A DNA stretch of 64,000 nucleotides, taken from Alkalimarinus sediminis (GTDB lineage: Bacteria; Pseudomonadota; Gammaproteobacteria; Pseudomonadales; Oleiphilaceae). Under the pieces are notes generated by a model, which was not told where the DNA came from, made no database searches, and saw nothing but the letters and a program-made list of their open reading frames with translations. This document shows positions 58,326 through 64,000 of the stretch, one piece after another. Where the stretch lies: NCBI RefSeq assembly GCF_026427595.1, contig NZ_CP101527.1, positions 3,591,001 to 3,655,000 on the forward strand, written 5' to 3'. Made by a program: the position numbers and the translations under genes. The number at the start of each line of letters is the position of its first letter. The stretch's first letter is position 1.

Positions 58326-60425
58326 TTGGTTTTGAGATTACGTCATCAGTTATTTCTGATTAGCCTACTCACGCTTCTTATTCCGTGGGCAGGTTATCTG
58401 TTTATACAGGAGCTGGAGCAGACCTTACGACAAAACCAGCTAACTAATCTAAGCCAACACGCAAAACTCATTACCGAGCAACTGGCTAAAAAGTCCATTG
58501 AGCTGCCAGAGCCATCTGCAAAAGGCCATCGTCCTGTTTATGCATTCAAACTGCCTGCGCCTATTATTTTGGATGGCTACTTCGATGACTGGCGAGCTGC
58601 CTCTCAAGATCTTACACCACTCAAGAGCGCTACCAGTGAGTTATCCGTTGCCTATCAAGCGGGTGTTCGCGGCAAGCACTTTTATCTATTTATAAAAGTG
58701 GCAACACCTGAAACTACTTACCGAAACCCAGGCAAACGGGCGTTGCAAAACAGTGATCATCTACTGCTTAAATTAGCGACACCACAGGGAGGTGTCATCG
58801 ATACCATCGCCAGCCCAATCGCCCCAGGCCCTGTCGATTTACTCGCCCGTAGCGGAACAAGACGCTTTATTAAAGACACCTCGTTGAGAGGTTACTGGCA
58901 AGATACTCGCGAGGGGTATCAGGTTGAGTTAGAAATTCCTTTATCAAGAGTAAAAGACGGCATCGGCTTTGCGATCGTTAAAGCCTCTGTCAACACTAAC
59001 CAACAAACCTGGTCTGGCATCACGCCTCCCGAAGAACGCCGCCGGTTGCCTGCAGTGATTCACCGCATGAGTGCGCTGGAATCACTTATCGAGCCCTACC
59101 ACCGAGATTTCACCCGTATTAGCCTCATTGATAACCAACACTGGGTTATCGCTCAAATTGGCCAAACCAACGAAGAGATTTATAGCGCCCCTTGGCAACA
59201 AGGAGAGTACGAGTCGCTCGCTCGGGAGATTCTGCTATCGTTGTTTAAGGCTGTTTTGGGGCAACAAAAACCTGCCGATTCAGAGCAACAAACTGCACCA
59301 GGTCAGCGAGATAATCAGGCGATACGCATAGCCTTAAAAAACCAATCGACAACCGACTGGTTTCATGACCCTGTTAACAATCAAGCGATCATCGCTGCGG
59401 CATACCCCATTAATATCACCAGCGCTAACCAGAACAACCGAGCCGTTCAAGGGGTTATTCTGGTTGAGCAGACCACAGACGCCATCGCATCACTCTCTGA
59501 TAGTGCGATGGTTAAGCTTATTGCGATCAGTTTTTCAGTGGTACTGTTAATTGTATTTGTGCTGCTTGGGTTTTCGTCGCTACTGTCTTGGCGCGTCACA
59601 CGACTACGGAATCAAATCGACAGTTCTATTAGCGAAGACGGACGCATCCGACACGAATTTTTGCCATCAACCACAAAAGATGAGTTAGGTGACCTTTCAC
59701 GTAGTTTCGCGGCAATGCATCAGGAGGTAACCCACTACACCGAGTACCTTGAGAACTTTTCACGCAAGCTCTCACATGAACTCAAAACCCCTCTAGCCAT
59801 CGTTCGCTCCTCGATTGAAAATCTAACACTTAACGAACAGCTATTTATTAAAGAGCACTTCGACGAAGTAAGCACCTACTTACAGAGAGCAGACGAAGGG
59901 ACAAAACGTCTTAGCTTAATCATCCAGTCAATGAGCGAAGCCTCACGCCTGGAAAAAAGCATAGAGAGCACAGAAAAAGAAATATTCAACCTAACCGATG
60001 TAGTGCTCAGTACCGGAGAGGCATTTAAGGGGTTACTCACCCAGCATCATATCGACATTCAAGTTAGCCCCGAAGAGAGGCCCATATTAGGAGCTCCTGA
60101 GCTAATCGCGCAATTGATGGATAAGCTGGTTGATAATGCAAAAGACTTTACGCAACCAGGCGGAAAGATCGTCATCAGCCTCTGCACCAAGGGTCGTGAC
60201 TACCTGTTATCTGTGAGTAATGAAGGCCCGCTACTACCTAAGAAGATGCAACGAGAAATCTTCAGTTCGTTTATTTCACTAAGAGATGAGCAACAAAAAG
60301 AGGGGCATATGGGGCAAGGTTTGGTCATTGTTAAGCTCATTACCGAATATCACGACGGTACGGTAAACGCTTACAACCTAAAAGATGAAAGTGGCGTGTG
60401 CTTTGAGGTTCGTCTGCCTGTTTAG
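58326..60425 (+). CDS. pdsS: dedicated sortase system sensor histidine kinase
   Basis: 699 residues. The start appears as a TTG or nearby codon. An N-terminal transmembrane helix and a second one at about residues 395-420 enclose a large periplasmic sensor domain with beta-rich character (PIILDGYFDDWRAA). A HAMP-like linker, the H-box RKLSHELKTPLAIVRSS with the phospho-His, and an HATPase domain (KLVDNAKDFTQPGG, GQGLVIVKLI) follow. It pairs with the response regulator 54 bp upstream. Confidence 0.92.
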   Translation: MVLRLRHQLFLISLLTLLIPWAGYLFIQELEQTLRQNQLTNLSQHAKLITEQLAKKSIELPEPSAKGHRPVYAFKLPAPIILDGYFDDWRAASQDLTPLKSATSELSVAYQAGVRGKHFYLFIKVATPETTYRNPGKRALQNSDHLLLKLATPQGGVIDTIASPIAPGPVDLLARSGTRRFIKDTSLRGYWQDTREGYQVELEIPLSRVKDGIGFAIVKASVNTNQQTWSGITPPEERRRLPAVIHRMSALESLIEPYHRDFTRISLIDNQHWVIAQIGQTNEEIYSAPWQQGEYESLAREILLSLFKAVLGQQKPADSEQQTAPGQRDNQAIRIALKNQSTTDWFHDPVNNQAIIAAAYPINITSANQNNRAVQGVILVEQTTDAIASLSDSAMVKLIAISFSVVLLIVFVLLGFSSLLSWRVTRLRNQIDSSISEDGRIRHEFLPSTTKDELGDLSRSFAAMHQEVTHYTEYLENFSRKLSHELKTPLAIVRSSIENLTLNEQLFIKEHFDEVSTYLQRADEGTKRLSLIIQSMSEASRLEKSIESTEKEIFNLTDVVLSTGEAFKGLLTQHHIDIQVSPEERPILGAPELIAQLMDKLVDNAKDFTQPGGKIVISLCTKGRDYLLSVSNEGPLLPKKMQREIFSSFISLRDEQQKEGHMGQGLVIVKLITEYHDGTVNAYNLKDESGVCFEVRLPV

Positions 60426-60495
60426 CATCGGTACCAGCAAGAGCGGCTCTTGAACGCGAAGGCGACAAGAGACACGCCACAGCCATATATAATGA

Positions 60496-60990
60496 CTATT
60501 TACGCTTCTTAGGAGTCCATGCCCACACCATTTCCATCAACACCGGCTCTTTACCGTCGCCATCTGTTACGGTCACTTTAACCGTTGTTTCACCCTTTTC
60601 GCTAGATCGCATCAGTTTAACCTGCTCATTGGTCAGGGTAGCAACGGCTTTCATGTCGCCCTTGGCACGCTTAACATAATCAGCCTTGATGGTTTTAATC
60701 ACCACTACAGATGAGTCAGGAACATTCATTCCTGCCAAGTAACCGGTCGCAGACTCTGCAATCAATACACAAGCAACAGCGTGAACCGAACCAATATGGT
60801 TCTGCACAGACTTCTTATTTTTTTGTGTCACTACCGCGCGCTTCTCGGTCAGCTCTTCAACCTTAATGCCAGTTGTGCCCGTGTACTTAACCACAGTCCC
60901 AAAAAACGTCGTTAGAGCCTTAACTCGTACAAATTCAGGCAATGTGTTAATTTTGCTTACTATTCCATTAAGTTTGTTTTTCTTACTCAT
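60496..60990 (-). CDS. DUF4442 hotdog-fold protein
   Basis: 164 residues. The pattern NHIGSVHAVACVLIAESATGYL matches the hotdog helix region of DUF4442 proteins (split here at VHAVACVLIAESATG). The family resembles acyl-CoA thioesterases, but activity is unproven. Basic C-terminus (TPKKRK). Convergent with the sortase kinase gene. Confidence 0.85.
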   Translation of the reverse strand: MSKKNKLNGIVSKINTLPEFVRVKALTTFFGTVVKYTGTTGIKVEELTEKRAVVTQKNKKSVQNHIGSVHAVACVLIAESATGYLAGMNVPDSSVVVIKTIKADYVKRAKGDMKAVATLTNEQVKLMRSSEKGETTVKVTVTDGDGKEPVLMEMVWAWTPKKRK

Positions 60991-61187
60991 GTTAAGCGCT
61001 CTTCCCAGTAGTTTCTCTAAAAATACGGGCGCTAGGGTAACGCATTTTTTTTCGTTCAGAAATACATATATTACAAAAACACATTCGCTAAAGGTTTATA
61101 AACAAGCATATTTAGCTGCTATTGAGGGTGATCGTATAGCAACGAACGCCACCATACTAATGACGCATTACGAATGGGACAGCATCA

Positions 61188-62420
61188 ATGAAACCAAACA
61201 ACTGGGTTATTGTCGGCTCGGAGCTATCGCCCTACACACTTAAACTAGCGTCAATGTGTCAGTACGTTGGGCTTCATTATCGAATGTTTCCTGAATCAGG
61301 TTCAACCGTCGAAAATATCCGCTGTTTAGTAAGAAAAGAGTGCCTGGTGAGAGGGCTATTACCTTTGCTATAGCCAAAAAAAACACCATTGGATGAATAC
61401 CCTTTGGTTCCTTTTTTATTCGGGCCAAACGGAGAAAACCTGTTCGATTCATCATCCATAGGGCAATGGCTAGATACTCAGGCGCCACTCCCTGCACAAC
61501 GCCCAAAGCTGATTCCAACTCATAACCCTGTTCAGCAATTTCTAACCCATTTAATTGATGAGTTTGCCGACGAGTTTGTCCTTTATCTGGTCCACCACAA
61601 CCGTTGGGCCTTGTCTGCAAAAGACAACAACGCCGGCGATAGACTTGCGTCAGAACTCAAATCGTTACTCGGGCCACTCCGGCCATATTACAGTGGTTGG
61701 TTTAGCCGCAGGCAAGTTAAGCGCATGCCCTATTTGTTTAGTGTTGCCGAAGAAGGCTGTTCAATACCCGGCTTGAAGAGCGAGAGGCAACCACCAAGCC
61801 GGATAGGCTTTCCTGCGACTCATGACTTTTTAAATGAGTGTTATATTGAGCTACTGGAACAATTAAATAGTATCTTCGAGCAACGAGCCACACTTATATC
61901 ACCTGACTTTACACTGGCTGATGCGAGCATCTATGGGCAATTTGCGATGAACCTAGCGGACCCGTCGGCACGCAGCATTATACAAACAAGGGCGCCTGCA
62001 CTACTGGCTTGGCTCGAACAGCTCAATCGCCACCACTTCCCTAATGCAACATCGATGCGAAGTGATGACGTTAAAGGTAGCGATGCTAAAAGTAGTCATC
62101 CTCAAAACGATATGTCACACCTTAAACCACTGCTAAAGACCATCTGTGAAACCTATGTACCGCTTATGCATCAAAACTTCCAAGCGTGGGAGCAATACAG
62201 AAAACAGGGTGAAACAACATTTAATGAAAAAGCCTTCTGGAAAAACCAGGCGCTCTTTGACGGCGCTGTGCGAGGGGTTAAATATCGCGCTGTGGTCAAA
62301 ACATTCCAGGTTAAAAGCTGGATAGTCCTGCGCTCCCAATGGGAGTCGCTATCGAATAGTGCAAAAAACGAGCTAAAAAATTATCTTCCTGTTAATCACG
62401 GTCTTGATCGTGACTATTGA
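61188..62420 (+). pseudogene. glutathione S-transferase-like protein, interrupted by an in-frame stop
   Basis: The frame starts at the ATG at 61188 with a thioredoxin-like GST N-domain (WVIVGSELSPYTLKLASMC, split at SELSPYTLK). It stops at a TAG at 61371-61373 and resumes in the same frame, with PLVPFLFGPNGENLFDSSSI completing the N-domain and a GST C-domain after it (LADASIYGQFAMNL). The total, about 410 codons, also carries a C-terminal 90-residue extension. It is either a nonsense pseudogene, a sequencing error, or readthrough. The part from 61389 could be translated alone from a TTG. Confidence 0.75.
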
Positions 62421-62543
62421 CCCAATCAACAACATGAGGTCACGAAGAATGCCACTGTCACAGGCTTAACTATCAGGTTATAATCAATTTCGAGTTTACA
62501 CTTATAGATGTTTCAAATTTTCCATAGACCTTAGGTAACAATA

Positions 62544-62807
62544 ATGAGCGACTTAAAGCAAAAGTTCGAAGAAACCGTAAACTATGTTCAAACCGCTGAA
62601 GGCGATTTCAAACCTTCAAATGAACTTAAACTCGAGATGTATGCACTATTCAAGCAGGCCACTGAAGGTGATGTAAGCGGTAAAAAACCAGGTATGATGG
62701 ACTTTGTTAACCGCGCGAAGTTCACCGCATGGGAAGAGTGCAAAGGTTTGTCAGCTGATGAAGCAATGCAGCGTTACATTGACCGAATCGAAGAGCTAAA
62801 GCAGTAA
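62544..62807 (+). CDS. acyl-CoA-binding protein
   Basis: 87 residues, the standard length. The ACBP signature runs through the protein: LKLEMYALFKQATEGDVSG, KPGMMDFVNRAKFTAWEECKG (split at KFTAWEECKG), and the acyl-CoA-contact Lys and Tyr positions (KLEMYALFKQAT, AMQRYIDRI). It binds medium and long acyl-CoA esters in the cytoplasm. Single gene. Confidence 0.95.
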   Translation: MSDLKQKFEETVNYVQTAEGDFKPSNELKLEMYALFKQATEGDVSGKKPGMMDFVNRAKFTAWEECKGLSADEAMQRYIDRIEELKQ

Positions 62808-63002
62808 CAGCCTCTCGCCTCGGCTCTGGCGCCTATACAGTTGGTTTTAGTAACAAAACAACCAACTCTGGCGCCAACATTTTGTCATTCCCACCTCTAC
62901 TCGATTAACCCACCAGCAATCTTTGCAACTGTCATCGCTATGTAATAGAATCCGCGCAAAATCTGAATAATTAGAATAACAAACCAATAGGGATTACGAA
63001 TT

Positions 63003-63329
63003 ATGGATAATGCAGAGGCATTGGATCAGAGCCAATCAGGGTTACTGCAACAAGTTCGCAAGGTCGTAAAAAAGCAACACTTCAATATCCGCACAGAACA
63101 AACATATCAACACTGGATTACTCAGTACATTTTCTTTAACGATCTGAAGAACCCAACACTCTTGTCAGAAAACAACGTTAACGAGTTCTTAGGGTATCTA
63201 GCAGACAAAGTAGGTCTTTCGAGAGCGAAGTTAAACCAAGCTAAAGAAGCTCTGACCTTTTTATATGAAAAGGTGCTCAACCAGCCCCTTGAACTAGTTC
63301 CAGCCCACACTCCAATTCAGAGTCGTTAA
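63003..63329 (+). CDS. stand-alone integrase N-terminal SAM-like domain protein
   Basis: 108 residues that match only the core-binding N-terminal domain of tyrosine recombinases: RTEQTYQHWITQYIFFND, NNVNEFLGYLADKVGLSRA, QAKEALTFLYEKVLNQPL. It resembles the N-domain of the IntI in this window (STEKTYIHWVKRYIRYH, ATQDIAFNAIIFMYKEFM), but no catalytic domain follows. An intact ATG, stop and terminator suggest a real gene. It could bind DNA or modulate a recombinase. Confidence 0.75.
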   Translation: MDNAEALDQSQSGLLQQVRKVVKKQHFNIRTEQTYQHWITQYIFFNDLKNPTLLSENNVNEFLGYLADKVGLSRAKLNQAKEALTFLYEKVLNQPLELVPAHTPIQSR

Positions 63330-63354
63330 TCTATACAAAAACTCGTTAAGTGAT

Positions 63355-63388
63355 ACAAAAAAGGTGGGCTAATGGCCCACCTTTTTTA
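63355..63388. terminator. bidirectional intrinsic terminator
   Basis: AAGGTGGGC (63361-63369) and GCCCACCTT (63375-63383) form a stem flanked by A-run on the left and T-run on the right, between convergent genes. Confidence 0.88.
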
Positions 63389-63405
63389 TTTTACTGGAGA
63401 AGTAT

Positions 63406-63849
63406 CTACCGTTCAGTAAGGTTTATATTCTGTTGTTGATAAATCCTATTGCCTGGATCTGGGGCAATCACATAATTGTTGGTATAAACATTACCCTCTA
63501 CATTCCGTGGTTCAGAGTAGTTAACTCTAACAGGAATTTCATAACGGCCTAAATCAGTTTGGCGGTCTCGAGGCTGAAGTAGTGATGTATCTTCATAAAC
63601 AGTTACAGGCTGACTACTTTGGCCACCAGCGCTCGTTGGTTCTAGCCCACCTGCAATAACAGCTTCAGACAACTCTTCTGAATCAATTTCTTTCAAGTGA
63701 AAGGTTTCAAGGGTCGACTTCTCTTTGTGCGCCAATTGATCGATCGTCTGAGCTTCTTCGGCCCATGAAGGACTGGTAACCATCGACAAAGCAGCCACTA
63801 TTATGGCTGTTGAGGATAATCTGCCTTGTAGTAATGTATTTATTTTCAT
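63406..63849 (-). CDS. exported protein, unknown
   Basis: 147 residues with a signal peptide ending near SWA. The mature part is acidic and polar with a Tyr/Asn/Gln-rich C-terminus (GNVYTNNYVIAPDPGNRIYQ). No family recognised. It shares the terminator with the gene at 63003. 63,850-64,000 holds no further gene that I can support. Confidence 0.6.
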   Translation of the reverse strand: MKINTLLQGRLSSTAIIVAALSMVTSPSWAEEAQTIDQLAHKEKSTLETFHLKEIDSEELSEAVIAGGLEPTSAGGQSSQPVTVYEDTSLLQPRDRQTDLGRYEIPVRVNYSEPRNVEGNVYTNNYVIAPDPGNRIYQQQNINLTER

Positions 63850-64000
63850 ATTAGTAACTCCCTACTCTCTACTTCCTTCGGTCATTTTATAGACAATTCA
63901 TCACCAAAGAAAAAACAAACATGAAAAATGTGAATTAACGCGGTTTTTATTTTGTATTATTTGCGCAACAGCATCACCTGATCAAGATATATTGTTTCAG

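Noticed and set aside
63003-63329. A second integron around the lone integrase domain
   Set aside because: There is no catalytic domain and no attC or attI-like site within reach.
1-64000. tRNA, rRNA or prophage modules
   Set aside because: No rRNA stretch, no tRNA-like cloverleaf and no phage structural genes were recognised. The only recombinases are IntI and the IS110-group transposases.

Overview
The window is chromosomal DNA of a marine-type gammaproteobacterium. The clues are a class GN sortase with its VIT/VWA target and dedicated two-component system, an LruC-domain exoprotein, a valine-degradation operon of acyl-CoA enzymes, and an AT-leaning composition. Genus cannot be fixed from the sequence alone; Oceanospirillales/Alteromonadales-like lineages are the best guess.

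Layout. 1-19,110 is ordinary backbone: isobutyryl-CoA degradation (2-3,372), a DUF2914 protein and an ankyrin lipoprotein, a UvrD-like helicase, a zinc-finger membrane protein, a flavin monooxygenase, a patatin phospholipase, a CDF transporter, a methyltransferase, an LruC/GEVED exoprotein with a poly-Gly lipoprotein, and a pilin-like operon. 19,190-47,731 is one large chromosomal integron cassette array. I traced 52 attC sites (several decayed or truncated), all in the same orientation, with most cassette genes on the minus strand reading away from attI. 47,731-49,099 holds attI, the SOS-type integrase promoter and intI (plus strand). 49,143-64,000 is backbone again: a small gene directly behind intI, rhomboid protease, OmpA-type lipoprotein, GIY-YIG-like fusion protein, the sortase system, a DUF4442 protein, a GST-like gene broken by an in-frame stop, an acyl-CoA-binding protein and a lone integrase N-terminal domain.

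The array carries six toxin-antitoxin systems (five in its distal 6 kb), two PAAR-related genes, orphan immunity-type proteins (Imm26, DUF2314-DUF2185), a GFA-family enzyme, a GNAT acetyltransferase, and many small secreted or membrane proteins without recognisable family. Nineteen cassettes are about 330-450 bp units with no convincing gene. They fall into four repeat families (A-D), each family with its own attC type, and contain inverted repeats that are kept by compensatory changes. I read these as candidate structured-RNA cassettes; this is the strongest lead for something undescribed.

Two IS110/IS1111-type elements sit on attC boundaries. One is an intact IS1111-type element inserted exactly at a cassette core site. 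Its 3' non-coding end can fold into a long RNA closed by a 19-bp helix and displays the core-site sequence GGCGTTAG. The other is a decayed IS110 remnant that keeps a long hairpin where a bridge RNA is expected.
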